Assembly (NCBI RefSeq): GCF_900197595.1
Contig: NZ_FZLO01000002.1
Span: 496,001 to 560,000 of the forward strand
Direction of reading: 5' to 3'
DNA: 64,000 bases
Origin: Scatolibacter rhodanostii
Lineage (GTDB): Bacteria > Bacillota > Clostridia > Oscillospirales > Acutalibacteraceae
Shown here: positions 41,914 to 52,274 of the stretch, piece after piece
Layout: each line of letters starts with the position of its first letter
Numbering within the stretch: position 1 is the first letter of the stretch
Made by a program: the position numbers and the translations under genes
Notes under the pieces: generated by a model
Seen by the model: the letters and a program-made list of their open reading frames with translations, nothing else
The model's database searches: none
Told to the model about the DNA's origin: nothing

Positions 41914-44040
41914 ATGGAGAATGGTTGTTCACAAGGTTACTCATCCAAAAAAACAGTACCTGAAATCTTTGGCAGTCAGGTATTTAACGATGATGTCATG
42001 CGTGAGAAGTTGCCGAAAGATGTTTATAAGTCTTTACGCAAAACCTTAGATCAAGGCAAAGATCTCGATCTTAATGTTGCTAACGCCGTCGCTAATGCGA
42101 TGAAAGATTGGGCAGTAGAAAAAGGAGCTACTCATTATACTCACTGGTTCCAACCTATGACCGATTTCACAGCAGAAAAACACGACAGCTTCATTTCGCC
42201 AACCACAGACGGCCGTGTCATTATGGATTTCTCCGGAAAAGAGCTGATTAAAGGCGAACCAGATGCTTCTTCTTTTCCTTCAGGCGGACTGCGTGCCACC
42301 TTTGAGGCCAGAGGATATACCGCATGGGACCCAACCTCTTATGCTTTTATCAAGGACGGTTCTCTTTATATTCCGAGTATTTTCTGCTCCTATGGCGGCG
42401 AAGTTTTAGACAAAAAAACACCCTTACTTCGCTCAGCAGAAGCCTTAAACTTGCAAGCACTTCGTATTCTTCGTCTTTTTGGTGATACTTCCACCACAAG
42501 AGTCACACCAACTGTTGGTGCTGAACAAGAATATTTTCTGATTGACCGCAAGCTATATGAAAAACGAAAAGATTTGCGATTCTGCGGACGCACTCTATTT
42601 GGCGCTATGCCTCCCAAAGGGCAAGAAATGGATGACCATTATTTTGGTTCCATTAAGCCTAGAGTGGCTGCTTTTATGCACGATTTAGACACAGAACTTT
42701 GGAAGCTTGGCATTCTTTCCAAAACCAAGCACAACGAAGTTGCCCCGGCTCAGCATGAACTTGCCCCTATTTTCGCTTCCGTTAACACAGCCACTGACCA
42801 CAATCAGTTGACCATGGAAATCATGAAAAACGTTGCTGCTCGTCATGGGCTTGTCTGTTTATTGCATGAGAAACCATTTGAAGGTGTCAATGGCAGTGGC
42901 AAGCACAATAACTGGTCACTCACGACTGACTCTGGCAAAAATCTACTTTCCCCGGGAAAACTACCGCATGAGAATGCACAGTTTTTGCTGTTCCTTGCCG
43001 CCGTTATTAAAGGCGTTGATGAGTATCCAGAACTGCTGAGAGCCTCTGTCGCTTCTGCCGGAAACGACCATCGATTAGGCGGAAATGAAGCGCCTCCTGC
43101 TACCATCTCCATTTTCTTAGGAGATGAGCTCACTGGCATTTTAGATGCACTTGAAACAGATACGGGCTACGACAGCAAAGATCAAAGTATGATGGAAATT
43201 GGAGTACATGTTCTGCCAACATTCCCTAAAGATACAACAGACCGTAACCGTACGTCTCCTTTCGCTTTTACCGGCAATAAGTTTGAATTTCGTATGCTGG
43301 GTTCACAGTTATCAATTGCCTGCTCCAATATTATGATTAACACTTTCATCGCTGATGAACTTCGTCAATTTGCTGATGAACTGGAAAAAGCAGACGACTT
43401 TAAGAAAGCGCTTAATCATCTCATTAAGCGTACCATTAAAAACCATAAGCGTATTATCTTTAATGGTGATGGTTATTCTCAGCAGTGGCGTGATGAAGCC
43501 ACTCGCCGAGGGCTGTTAAGTCTTTCCACCACTGTGGATGTTATGCCTCTCTATATTCAACAGAAAAATCTTGATTTATTTGCAAAACATCATGTCTATA
43601 CCAACACAGAAATGCTTTCTCGCTATGAAGTGATCTTAGAGACCTACTGCAAAACACTTCACATTGAAGCACAAACCATGATTGACATGGTGCAAAAAGA
43701 AATCTTGCCTGCCGTTAGCAGTTTCACAAAAACACTGGCAGACACCATTCTTGCTAAACAAAGTGTTGGCCTGTCTCTTGCTTGTACAGCAGAACACGAT
43801 ATTCTTTCGTCTATTTCTGCTAAACTAGACGAAAGTTATCAGCACCTTAAAAAACTTGAAGCCATTCTAGGTGATTGCAAAACTCCTAATGAGCCCATCC
43901 TCGCAGAAGCAGAATATTACCGTAGCTCTGTCATTCCCGCTATGAATACACTACGCGCCTCTGTTGATACCCTCGAAACACTCATAGCAAAATCATCCTG
44001 GCCAATGCCGACTTATTCAGAGCTGCTGTTTGAGATTTAA
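41914..44040 (+). CDS. glnN: Glutamine synthetase type III
   Basis: Cytosolic enzyme of 708 residues making glutamine from glutamate, ammonia and ATP. The length and the N-terminal segment [20 protein letters not shown] mark type III (GSIII), which is much longer than type I. Active-site motifs are [12 protein letters not shown] and [11 protein letters not shown], with [20 protein letters not shown]. Own promoter, leader stem-loop and terminator. In C. acetobutylicum and relatives glutamine synthetase is controlled through leader RNA by ANTAR proteins; I do not see the paired hexaloops expected for that here. Confidence 0.96.
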   Translation: MENGCSQGYSSKKTVPEIFGSQVFNDDVMREKLPKDVYKSLRKTLDQGKDLDLNVANAVANAMKDWAVEKGATHYTHWFQPMTDFTAEKHDSFISPTTDGRVIMDFSGKELIKGEPDASSFPSGGLRATFEARGYTAWDPTSYAFIKDGSLYIPSIFCSYGGEVLDKKTPLLRSAEALNLQALRILRLFGDTSTTRVTPTVGAEQEYFLIDRKLYEKRKDLRFCGRTLFGAMPPKGQEMDDHYFGSIKPRVAAFMHDLDTELWKLGILSKTKHNEVAPAQHELAPIFASVNTATDHNQLTMEIMKNVAARHGLVCLLHEKPFEGVNGSGKHNNWSLTTDSGKNLLSPGKLPHENAQFLLFLAAVIKGVDEYPELLRASVASAGNDHRLGGNEAPPATISIFLGDELTGILDALETDTGYDSKDQSMMEIGVHVLPTFPKDTTDRNRTSPFAFTGNKFEFRMLGSQLSIACSNIMINTFIADELRQFADELEKADDFKKALNHLIKRTIKNHKRIIFNGDGYSQQWRDEATRRGLLSLSTTVDVMPLYIQQKNLDLFAKHHVYTNTEMLSRYEVILETYCKTLHIEAQTMIDMVQKEILPAVSSFTKTLADTILAKQSVGLSLACTAEHDILSSISAKLDESYQHLKKLEAILGDCKTPNEPILAEAEYYRSSVIPAMNTLRASVDTLETLIAKSSWPMPTYSELLFEI

Positions 44041-44149
44041 ATTGCTTTTCATGGGATTATAGAAAATATATGTGTTAGCAACCGCACAAATATCATCTTA
44101 TCTTTCTATGATTATTTATTTTAATTTGTTTTCCTGTTTGCCGATTTAA

Positions 44150-44190
44150 GAAAAAAGCACCCGAAACATTTGTCTCGAGGTGCTTTTTTC
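44150..44190. terminator. Bidirectional terminator between glnN and the GH25 gene
   Basis: AAAAAAGCACC (44151-44161) and GGTGCTTTTTT (44179-44189), with a CGA/TCG inner pair and T runs on both strands. Confidence 0.88.
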
Positions 44191-44245
44191 TTTGTACGAT
44201 GCAAATCTTTCTTAAAACTAACCACAAAACTCTATTGCCCAAAAT

Positions 44246-46831
44246 TCAATTAAATGTCCAAAGTTTAACAAATCTTTCAGAAATCCACCCTACCATTCCA
44301 TCATTACATTCAATTTGGTACCAAGTCTCTTCCTTATTGATATCCACGCTATAAGCTTTTTGAGTGCCTAGTAGCTTTGAAAAACTATGATTTATACTTC
44401 CAACAATAGAAGTGTTAGTTCCGGCATTTTTCCTTACATTTACTCCAGACCCTGTGCATTCTACAATTTGCATACCTGATTGATAGTAATATAGTGTATT
44501 AATATCCACATTTCCAGAAATACCATCTATTCTGCCGGTTTGAGAGCTCTGCCAAATTTTAGCGGGAAAAGCGATTGGGTTATAATAGTCCGCATCATAG
44601 TGAGCCACCCAAATATCATATCCTACACTTCTCAACTTAGAAATATCAATATAGTTATTATAAAAATTGGGGTTTGCATATACCATCGGCTTATATCCAG
44701 CTTGTTTAATAACTTCACAAAATGCAATTACTGCCTTTGTCAGTTGTGCTTTTCCTACATCTTTTTGTTTACTATATTCAACATCATAAGCAACATATAA
44801 GTCTATATTTCTGTTTTTTAGAATCTCTAAACACTTTTTGGCCTCTATCACAGCCTGTGATTCGGTAACTGCTGTGCCAAAATAATATGTCCCAATCATA
44901 AAATTGCTTTCAACAGCTTTTTTATAATTCTTTTCAAAATAACTGTCTTGATAAAACCCGTCATCACTACCACCGGCTTTAATCATCGCAAAATCATAGC
45001 CTGCTGCTTTCACTTTGTTCCACTCAATTTCTGTCTGCCATTTTGAGACATCAATACCTTGTAGCGTTGATGCATTGACCTTGACGGAAATCTTTTTGAC
45101 TACTATCCTATTCCAACTGGTATCAGCAACATCCACTTCTAATGTATAAACTCCTGGAGTCTTGGCGCTCCATTCATAAGTATTTCCCTTTTGATATGGT
45201 CTAACTATTTCCCAGTTTCCATTGTTTTCTACTGCAAATCGGTAATAATAGGGGCCTCCTATTCCTCCCGTCCCTTCTCCGGTTAACTTTACTACTTCAT
45301 TCGGCTGCACAACTGTATCTGTGCTAATCTGCAGTGTGGCATCTAACTGTGGCACCGTTACCTGAATTTTTTTGACTACTATCCTATTCCAACTGGTATC
45401 GGCAACATCCACTTCCAATGTATAAACTCCTGGAGTTTTGGCGCTCCATTCATAAGTATTTCCCTTTTGATATGGTCTGACTATTTCCCAGTTTCCATTG
45501 TTTTCTACTGCAAATCGGTAATAATAGGGGCCTCCTATTCCTCCCGTCCCTTCTCCGGTTAACTTTACTACTTCATTCGGCTGCACAACTGTATCTGTGC
45601 TAATCTGCAGTGTGGCATCTAACTGTGGCACCGTTACCTGAATTTTTTTGACTACTATCCTATTCCAACTGGTATCGGCAACATCCACTTCCAATGTATA
45701 AACTCCTGGAGTTTTGGCGCTCCATTCATAAGTATTTCCCTTTTGATATGGTCTGACTATTTCCCAGTTTCCATTGTTTTCTACTGCAAATCGGTAATAA
45801 TAGGGGCCTCCTATTCCTCCCGTCCCTTCTCCGGTTAACTTTACTACTTCATTCGGCTGCACAACTGTATCTGTGCTAATCTGCAGTGTGGCATCTAACT
45901 GTGGCACCGTTACCTGAATTTTTTTGACTACTATCCTATTCCAACTGGTATCGGCAACATCCACTTCCAATGTATAAACTCCTGGAGTTTTGGCGCTCCA
46001 TTCATAAGTATTTCCCTTTTGATATGGTCTGACTATTTCCCAGTTTCCATTGTTTTCTACTGCAAATCGGTAATAATAGGGGCCTCCTATTCCTCCCGTC
46101 CCTTCTCCGGTTAACTTTACTACTTCATTCGGCTGCACAACTGTATCTGTGCTAATCTGCAGTGTGGCATCTAACTGTGGCACCGTTACCTGAATTTTTT
46201 TGACTACTATCCTATTCCAACTGGTATCGGCAACATCCACTTCCAATGTATAAACTCCTGGAGTTTTGGCGCTCCATTCATAAGTATTTCCCTTTTGATA
46301 TGGTCTGACTATTTCCCAGTTTCCATTGTTTTCTACTGCAAATCGGTAATAATAGGGGCCTCCTATTCCTCCCGTCCCTTCTCCGGTTAACTTTACTACT
46401 TCATTCGGCTGCACAACTGTATCTGTGCTAATCTGCAGTGTGGCATCTAACTGTGGCACCGTTACCTGAATTTTTTTGACTACTATCCTATTCCAACTGG
46501 TATCGGCAACATCCACTTCCAATGTATAAACTCCTGGAGTTTTGGCGCTCCATTCATAAGTATTTCCCTTTTGATATGGTCTGACTATTTCCCAGTTTCC
46601 ATTGTTTTCTACTGCAAATCGGTAATAATAGGGGCCTCCTATTCCTCCCGTCCCTTCTCCAGTTAACTTTACTACTTCATTCAGCTTAACCTCTACTTCA
46701 GTTAGACTTTGTCCATTCATTAACAATTCAGCTGCCAAAACAGATTCTGCGGAGACTCTCGTTGAAAAAGCAAAAAAGCCACATAATGTAATTACCAAAG
46801 AACAAATTAGTATCTTACACTTCTTTTGCAT
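44246..46831 (-). CDS. Secreted GH25 lysozyme with six tandem Y_Y_Y-like domains and SH3 tail
   Basis: Exported 861-residue protein with a signal peptide (residues 1-28, ending near STRVSAES). About 51-581 are six repeats of 92 residues with VVKLTGEGTGGIGGPYYYR, NGNWEIVRPYQKGNTYEWS and PGVYTLEVDVADTSW, close to the triple-tyrosine fold. About 588-785 are a glycoside hydrolase family 25 domain (GIDVSKWQ, then the Asp/Glu pair in YVAYDVEY), which cuts MurNAc-GlcNAc bonds. The last 70 are a bacterial SH3 domain (SGVNVRKNAGTNTSIVG). GAGGAGG precedes the ATG. It is the last gene of the polysaccharide operon, 2 bp after the previous stop, suggesting a wall-remodelling or attached surface role. Confidence 0.9.
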   Translation of the reverse strand: MQKKCKILICSLVITLCGFFAFSTRVSAESVLAAELLMNGQSLTEVEVKLNEVVKLTGEGTGGIGGPYYYRFAVENNGNWEIVRPYQKGNTYEWSAKTPGVYTLEVDVADTSWNRIVVKKIQVTVPQLDATLQISTDTVVQPNEVVKLTGEGTGGIGGPYYYRFAVENNGNWEIVRPYQKGNTYEWSAKTPGVYTLEVDVADTSWNRIVVKKIQVTVPQLDATLQISTDTVVQPNEVVKLTGEGTGGIGGPYYYRFAVENNGNWEIVRPYQKGNTYEWSAKTPGVYTLEVDVADTSWNRIVVKKIQVTVPQLDATLQISTDTVVQPNEVVKLTGEGTGGIGGPYYYRFAVENNGNWEIVRPYQKGNTYEWSAKTPGVYTLEVDVADTSWNRIVVKKIQVTVPQLDATLQISTDTVVQPNEVVKLTGEGTGGIGGPYYYRFAVENNGNWEIVRPYQKGNTYEWSAKTPGVYTLEVDVADTSWNRIVVKKIQVTVPQLDATLQISTDTVVQPNEVVKLTGEGTGGIGGPYYYRFAVENNGNWEIVRPYQKGNTYEWSAKTPGVYTLEVDVADTSWNRIVVKKISVKVNASTLQGIDVSKWQTEIEWNKVKAAGYDFAMIKAGGSDDGFYQDSYFEKNYKKAVESNFMIGTYYFGTAVTESQAVIEAKKCLEILKNRNIDLYVAYDVEYSKQKDVGKAQLTKAVIAFCEVIKQAGYKPMVYANPNFYNNYIDISKLRSVGYDIWVAHYDADYYNPIAFPAKIWQSSQTGRIDGISGNVDINTLYYYQSGMQIVECTGSGVNVRKNAGTNTSIVGSINHSFSKLLGTQKAYSVDINKEETWYQIECNDGMVGWISERFVKLWTFN
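45089..46681 (-). repeat. Six tandem 276-bp repeats in the GH25 gene
   Basis: The period is exactly 276 bp (92 codons). Five units include the linker QVTVPQLDATLQISTDTVV; the sixth lacks it. Copies 2 to 5 read as identical or nearly so at the DNA level, with a few changes only in the first and last units (for example TCGGCAACA versus TCAGCAACA). This indicates recent amplification or gene conversion. Short-read assemblies may collapse it. Confidence 0.95.
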
Positions 46832-46833
46832 AT

Positions 46834-48009
46834 TTATTTTTCCTCCTCAAGATTATTGCCACCAATTTTTTTTCCTAAAATTAAGCTTAAAAGTTTATTT
46901 TTTAGTCTTTTTTGTATTTTCTCTTTGGCATATCTATTAATAATTTTGTTAAAAGCAACTTTATCTATTTGGCTAAAAAAAGTTGTCCTATTTACATTTT
47001 CAATTGAACTCTGGGTAGCTGAAGGGTTACAACGAATAGCATAATTCAAATCAGTGTCCCTACTATTGATTGATTTCTTAATTTTATCGTATAAATCTTG
47101 GCCTTTTTGAGAATTGATTAAAACCAATGAGCAACCTTTATCATCAAACATTTCCGGATGTTTTTTCTCAATGCCCCAATAATCAGCCAGTGTGATATCA
47201 CCATATCGTTGAGAAGATTTAAAAGAACAATGGTAACATGATGGTCTCAAGCAAATATTTTTTAGAAACAATTGCATCATTGGATCCCTATAAAAAACTT
47301 TTTTATAGGGATCTCTACCTTCGTATTCATATTTAACGGAATACTTTTTCCAACTATCTTCTTTATCTCGAAAGGTAATTCCTTTTATCTTTGCCCTGGC
47401 CTTTATTTCTCTATAGTTGACATATTTTATCCACACTTTTGGAGAAGGTACTCCGTGACAAATAACGTCTTGACAAATTAAGTTATCATAATCTTTACGC
47501 AAATAAGACCTTAACCCAGCAATTTGACATGGAGTACCACTAAAATAAACAAGTTTTCCTTTGTCTAAAAACTCTTTTGCCTCAATATATGAAAAACCAA
47601 TTTTACTATGAACATACTTAGAGCCACGAAAAACTCTAAGGTCTTCTTTTTTCTTGATATACGTGTGTTCAACTTCAAACTTTCTGTTAAAGACTGCACC
47701 AAAGACGATTCCTCCACTAGATAGAACGTTTTCTGCTAGTGCTGTGAAGACTCCGCCAGATGAACTTTGCGCTCTTATTTTAGCATCTTGATTATATGCT
47801 GCCAGCGCTGCCAAATTTTTGTATGCTGTAGGTGTATGCATGATAGGGCATACTGCCTCACATAAATTACAATTAATACAATGTTCTTTTTTGATGAGAG
47901 GATACCAAAAACCTTCATAGTCACTCTCCATGCTAATGCATTGAACTGGACAAATTGATTTACATGCAAAACATCCACAACATTCAGAACTGTCTTTAAT
48001 ATTGAGCAT
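46834..48009 (-). CDS. FrhB-like iron-sulfur protein (coenzyme F420 hydrogenase/dehydrogenase beta subunit family)
   Basis: Cytoplasmic 391-residue protein. Two N-terminal [4Fe-4S] motifs are visible: CCGCFACKSICP and CINCNLCEAVCP. The FrhB core (SSSGGVFTALAE, FSGTPCQIAGL, DVICHGVPSP) and ADYWGIEKKHP follow. Members of this family are common in polysaccharide clusters beside pyruvyl transferases and have no proven role there; reductive sugar modification is a possibility. The ATG at 48009 follows GAGG by about 7 bases; the longer frame to 48021 begins with TTG and overlaps the flippase stop. Confidence 0.85.
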   Translation of the reverse strand: MLNIKDSSECCGCFACKSICPVQCISMESDYEGFWYPLIKKEHCINCNLCEAVCPIMHTPTAYKNLAALAAYNQDAKIRAQSSSGGVFTALAENVLSSGGIVFGAVFNRKFEVEHTYIKKKEDLRVFRGSKYVHSKIGFSYIEAKEFLDKGKLVYFSGTPCQIAGLRSYLRKDYDNLICQDVICHGVPSPKVWIKYVNYREIKARAKIKGITFRDKEDSWKKYSVKYEYEGRDPYKKVFYRDPMMQLFLKNICLRPSCYHCSFKSSQRYGDITLADYWGIEKKHPEMFDDKGCSLVLINSQKGQDLYDKIKKSINSRDTDLNYAIRCNPSATQSSIENVNRTTFFSQIDKVAFNKIINRYAKEKIQKRLKNKLLSLILGKKIGGNNLEEEK

Positions 48010-48017
48010 TGGCAACC

Positions 48018-49532
48018 TCAATTTTTCTTAAATACTTTTTTTAAATTCTTTATCATATCTTTTTCATACTGATTTAAACCCAATATCCACATGCTTAAAA
48101 CAAAGACTAACACATATATAACTCCACAAAGTAAAAAGGTCGTAATTTTGTTCATGTCAACAAATAAAAGCATCAAAACGCCAACAATCGTTGGTGCAAT
48201 CAGCGCCGGAACAAATCTCAATATTTCTTTCCAAAAGTAGAATATATCTAGTCCTACTTTTGTTTGGTAATACCAATTCATAATAAGTCCGTTTCCTATT
48301 ATTAGTGTTAAACCTGTCCCAAAAGCGGCTCCAATTTCTCCATATCGCGGAATTAATATAACACTCAGTATGATATTGACAAGTGCAATAAGAATATATA
48401 AAACTGAACGAAATTTATGCATGTTTTTGGCACGCTGTATCTCAATTCCAATATTTTGAATCAAAGGGACAGTTATTGGCAAGATTAAAAACAATGACAC
48501 CATGTATGCATTTTCATAACCCGCACCTGAATAGAACCGAATAAATGGGCGTCCTAAAAAAATTAGACCCGTCCCGATTAGCGATAGTACAAAAAATTGA
48601 ATTCTTCCAATTTTTGTAAATATTTTAGTTAAGGACTTGTTGTCATTCGTTTCGGCCACCATCAAATTAATTTTTGGTATGAATACAGTAGAGATAGCTG
48701 TAGAAAAATTCATATAAAAAGTATTTAATTGTGCTCCTACTGAATAAACGGCAACGACAGATGTATTGAGCAACATTCCCAAAATAAATTTATCAGATGA
48801 CCAATTGATTTGATCGACAATTTGGTTAAGAAATATGTAAAAAGAAAAAATACCAACTTCCTTGACTATTGAAAAATCAAAATTCTTAAAAGAAAAGCGG
48901 ATCTTTAATATTTTAACGCAATACCATATATTTATTAACAGGCTACCTACTGTCAAAATTGTCGTCACTACTACCAAACTAATTGATTTAAACCCCATAA
49001 GTAAAAGAGGTAACGTTAAAAAAGGATTTAAAACACTCCTTAACAAATTGACAATTCTTTGAAAAAAATATTTTTCGTGCGCTGTCACATTGGCATCAAA
49101 CACACTTGCCGGGAATGATATAGCAACATTAAACACCATCAATGCCATTAAAACTCGAGCTGTTTCCATTTCTTTGTTAGTTAAACTATTTTTAAAAATC
49201 AGCTGTACATTTACTACCAATACCACACCAACTAATATAGTTATAGATGAAATAACTAAATAAATTACTAAAAACATTCCATTTAATTTAGCTATACTTT
49301 CATAATCTTCTTTTACATGGTATCGCGAGTAAAATCTCATGTATGCACTGCCAAACCCAAAACTGAGCAGACCCAGAGAACTAACTACCGAAAAAACAAG
49401 GTTATAAAGACCATACTCACTCTTTCCCAAAATTCGAATCATAAATGGAGTATATAGAATATATACAACACTACTAATTCCCATTGAGAGATACGATAAA
49501 AACACCCCTGCTTTTCGTTGATTAATTTGCAT
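48018..49532 (-). CDS. Polysaccharide flippase, Wzx type
   Basis: Inner-membrane lipid-linked oligosaccharide translocase of 504 residues with about 14 helices. The opening LSYLSMGISSVVYILYTPFM and SEYGLYNLVFSVVS match the oligosaccharide flippase family. It moves undecaprenyl-linked repeat units to the outer face for polymerisation. GGAGG is 7 bases before the ATG. It overlaps the end of the pyruvyl transferase gene by 11 bp. Confidence 0.88.
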   Translation of the reverse strand: MQINQRKAGVFLSYLSMGISSVVYILYTPFMIRILGKSEYGLYNLVFSVVSSLGLLSFGFGSAYMRFYSRYHVKEDYESIAKLNGMFLVIYLVISSITILVGVVLVVNVQLIFKNSLTNKEMETARVLMALMVFNVAISFPASVFDANVTAHEKYFFQRIVNLLRSVLNPFLTLPLLLMGFKSISLVVVTTILTVGSLLINIWYCVKILKIRFSFKNFDFSIVKEVGIFSFYIFLNQIVDQINWSSDKFILGMLLNTSVVAVYSVGAQLNTFYMNFSTAISTVFIPKINLMVAETNDNKSLTKIFTKIGRIQFFVLSLIGTGLIFLGRPFIRFYSGAGYENAYMVSLFLILPITVPLIQNIGIEIQRAKNMHKFRSVLYILIALVNIILSVILIPRYGEIGAAFGTGLTLIIGNGLIMNWYYQTKVGLDIFYFWKEILRFVPALIAPTIVGVLMLLFVDMNKITTFLLCGVIYVLVFVLSMWILGLNQYEKDMIKNLKKVFKKN

Positions 49533-50700
49533 TAATGTTGCCTCCGCTTAGTTGATCAATTTCATCTTTAGATTTAAAAGCTTCCTGACAATATAGCGGC
49601 ATTATAGATTCTAAATGTCTGCGAATATTATTTTCGTTTTTTTGAAGCCATTCAAAAGATTTCGTTAAATCCTCTTCTCTTTGCAATGATTGCACTGGAA
49701 TAACATAGTCTTCATCCGTCCCAAAGATATCTCTGGCAATTCCCTTTGCTTTGACTGAATATCCAACCACCAAAGTAGGAACATTGGTGGAATATGCTGC
49801 AATTGTCGCATGTGTGCGTGCCCCAATAAACATTCTGCAGCGAGAGATATATCCTTTTAATTCTTTGGCGTTGCAATCTGGAATCAAAACTACTCTTTTT
49901 GTATTCTTGAATAATAAATACAATTCTTTCAGCGGTATTAAATCATTATTACTTTCCCAAACAACATGGGGAATGAGTGCAATGTTCATATCGGTGTAAT
50001 TCAGTATATATTTCATCAAAGCTATGTAATTTGTCATCGTGATATTTTTATCACCTTCATTGCTAATAATCATAGGGCTTACATTAATTCCTACTGTATT
50101 TCCCTCTATGAATCCGGTGGGCAAATCCAATAGAATAGATTTTAAAGCAAAAGCTGGATCAGGTCTTAATTTGACATGTTTGATTTCCGCTTTTAATAAG
50201 CTTTCATATGTAATGGATTCCCTGGCTAAAATCAAACTGTATTGATTCATATCTTCTATTACCGCGCTTTCTTTTAGTAGGTCTGGTTCAATCGAGCATC
50301 CCCACAAAACAGTTTTAACTCCCTTGAGTTTTAAAGCGCTATTGATATCTTTTAACTCTTTCCAACTTTGATTATAGCAATAGGTGTCACCCCCAACAGA
50401 AAGAGCAACATCAACTTTATCATTCAATAACGGTCTATATGTATGCTCAATCAAGTATTTATTGGTTCTAATTACTTTTTTCAGTATATAATAAAAAATA
50501 TGACTTAAAGACCATTTATGGAACTTCTTAATTTCTTTTATGGCTATCTGTTCATTCACTCTATACTTCTGGTCTTGTTGTTTGTTAAAAGAGTAAACTA
50601 CTACCTCTCCAGTGTTTCCTAATATGCTGTTTGTGGCTCTTATTATGGCTTCACAACCATGATTTTCACTACCACTATGAAAATAACATCCTATCTTCAT
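49522..50700 (-). CDS. Polysaccharide pyruvyl transferase
   Basis: Cytoplasmic 392-residue enzyme predicted to add ketal-linked pyruvate from PEP to a sugar of the repeat unit. The N-terminus CYFHSGSENHGCEAIIRA and the later DVALSVGGDTYCY, LRPDPAF and GARTHATIAAYSTNVPTLVVG fit the CsaB/WcaK family. Pyruvylated secondary wall polymers anchor SLH-domain surface proteins in Gram-positives, which is one possible purpose here (inference). GGGAGG lies upstream; the gene is 3 bp from the polymerase stop. Confidence 0.88.
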   Translation of the reverse strand: MKIGCYFHSGSENHGCEAIIRATNSILGNTGEVVVYSFNKQQDQKYRVNEQIAIKEIKKFHKWSLSHIFYYILKKVIRTNKYLIEHTYRPLLNDKVDVALSVGGDTYCYNQSWKELKDINSALKLKGVKTVLWGCSIEPDLLKESAVIEDMNQYSLILARESITYESLLKAEIKHVKLRPDPAFALKSILLDLPTGFIEGNTVGINVSPMIISNEGDKNITMTNYIALMKYILNYTDMNIALIPHVVWESNNDLIPLKELYLLFKNTKRVVLIPDCNAKELKGYISRCRMFIGARTHATIAAYSTNVPTLVVGYSVKAKGIARDIFGTDEDYVIPVQSLQREEDLTKSFEWLQKNENNIRRHLESIMPLYCQEAFKSKDEIDQLSGGNINAN

Positions 50701-50702
50701 TC

Positions 50703-52271
50703 TTATTCTTGCCTCCCAGTCGAATTACCTTTTTTCTTATTCCAAATATTTTTCAATAAAAAACCTAAGTAAAACACGCACAACAACATTGGAAATAGCT
50801 CGTCGATTAAATGACCCGAATAAGCAGATGCTAGTAAAAAAAGCGATATTGCAAATAACAAGATTACATTTTCAAAATTGAATAAACTCCCAAAGTTTTT
50901 AAGTAAAATAAAAACACATATACCAATTACTACTATTAACGGTATAAAAAACAATACCAGTCCTACTAAACCAACTGTATAGAATTGCGCCAAAAAATCA
51001 TGTTCAATGATTAACTGTGCCTTGGCAAGTCTGCTCCTACCCATCCCAAATAAAACATAAAGTTCTTGATTGTTCGGAATACGTTCCAAGATATCTTTGG
51101 TTATCAAAATTTGCTGTTTACGATTATTGTCATACTGATTTTCCGGTAGTTTATTAATATTCTGCCAAAACGAATAATTCTCTGCAATTGGATATATGTT
51201 TTTATAAAACATGGAAGGCACATATTTTTTTAATAATTCTCCCTCTAGCAACGCCACTTTATCTTGTTTTATATTTTTTGAGGGTTGGATTTCTTTCTCT
51301 AATGTATCTTGTTCGGATTGAATGGTTTTTGTCTCATGCCTCTGATACGAATCTTGGTCGTTTTTAGTTCTAACCTGCAACGGAGAGAATGGATAAATGG
51401 CAGCAAATATAATAATAATCATGGCGTAAGGCATCATTTTTTTTAGTTCTATTTTTTTATGGTGGTATATTTTGTCGGCTATATAAACGCCAATGACCAC
51501 CACAAACGATATAGCCATGCCATAAACACATACACGAGAGCCTAGCATGAACATGCTCACAATTTGCATAGCCAAAATAATAAAAAAGCCTAGTGTTGGT
51601 TTCTTCAATAAGAACATCAATGTTATAGGGAACAAGAGCAACAACACACCGCTAATTTGATTTCCTCGATAAAATAAGCCTTTACTTGTGATACTTTTAT
51701 AATATAATTTTTCTTTAGAAAACCAAGACAAAAACGTATATTCATTTTGTATAGGGTCATCTGAAAAAGATAACAAAGAGACATGAAAAAGATTGCTAAC
51801 AATCATAATCAAACCTATAATCAATACCAGTGTTAGTGTTATCCATCTAATATGCTTAAGCTTTAATTCTGATTTAAAAACTAAAAAAAGGAGCAGTAAC
51901 GGCAATAAAAGACGAATAATATAAAACAATTCATCAACTATATTAAAATTAAAACTAGCGGGCAACTTAACAGCAAAAAAATAGTTTGCTATGGTATGGA
52001 CTACCGTATATCCAAATACAACTGCCAAATAGCAAAAAATATATTTCCATGTTTTTCTGTTATTCTGATGGGTATTGATAAATAACAAAATAAACGCCAT
52101 AAAAATATATCCTATACGAATTAGTGTTGAGGGTGAAAAAAATGTGATTTTTTTTACACTTTCATCAAATAAAAAATAGAAATCCAGCAGAGGTTGGACG
52201 ATAATAAACAGTAATAATAATTTTGTACTTTTTCTCAATTTTTTATCCTCATTATTAAGTAAATTATCCAT
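50703..52271 (-). CDS. O-antigen ligase/polymerase (Wzy-like) membrane protein
   Basis: A 522-residue polytopic protein with about twelve helices and a large outside loop (about 290-400). The pattern of helices, the GSRVCVYG segment and the position beside a flippase fit Wzy-type polymerases or O-antigen ligases, whose sequences are poorly conserved. It would join exported repeat units at the outer face. GGAG precedes the ATG, and the start lies 3 bp past the upstream stop. Confidence 0.78.
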   Translation of the reverse strand: MDNLLNNEDKKLRKSTKLLLLFIIVQPLLDFYFLFDESVKKITFFSPSTLIRIGYIFMAFILLFINTHQNNRKTWKYIFCYLAVVFGYTVVHTIANYFFAVKLPASFNFNIVDELFYIIRLLLPLLLLFLVFKSELKLKHIRWITLTLVLIIGLIMIVSNLFHVSLLSFSDDPIQNEYTFLSWFSKEKLYYKSITSKGLFYRGNQISGVLLLLFPITLMFLLKKPTLGFFIILAMQIVSMFMLGSRVCVYGMAISFVVVIGVYIADKIYHHKKIELKKMMPYAMIIIIFAAIYPFSPLQVRTKNDQDSYQRHETKTIQSEQDTLEKEIQPSKNIKQDKVALLEGELLKKYVPSMFYKNIYPIAENYSFWQNINKLPENQYDNNRKQQILITKDILERIPNNQELYVLFGMGRSRLAKAQLIIEHDFLAQFYTVGLVGLVLFFIPLIVVIGICVFILLKNFGSLFNFENVILLFAISLFLLASAYSGHLIDELFPMLLCVFYLGFLLKNIWNKKKGNSTGRQE

Positions 52272-52274
52272 TTG

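Noticed and set aside
45089-46681. CRISPR or satellite DNA
   Set aside because: The 276-bp units are coding, in frame, and give a sensible extracellular domain.
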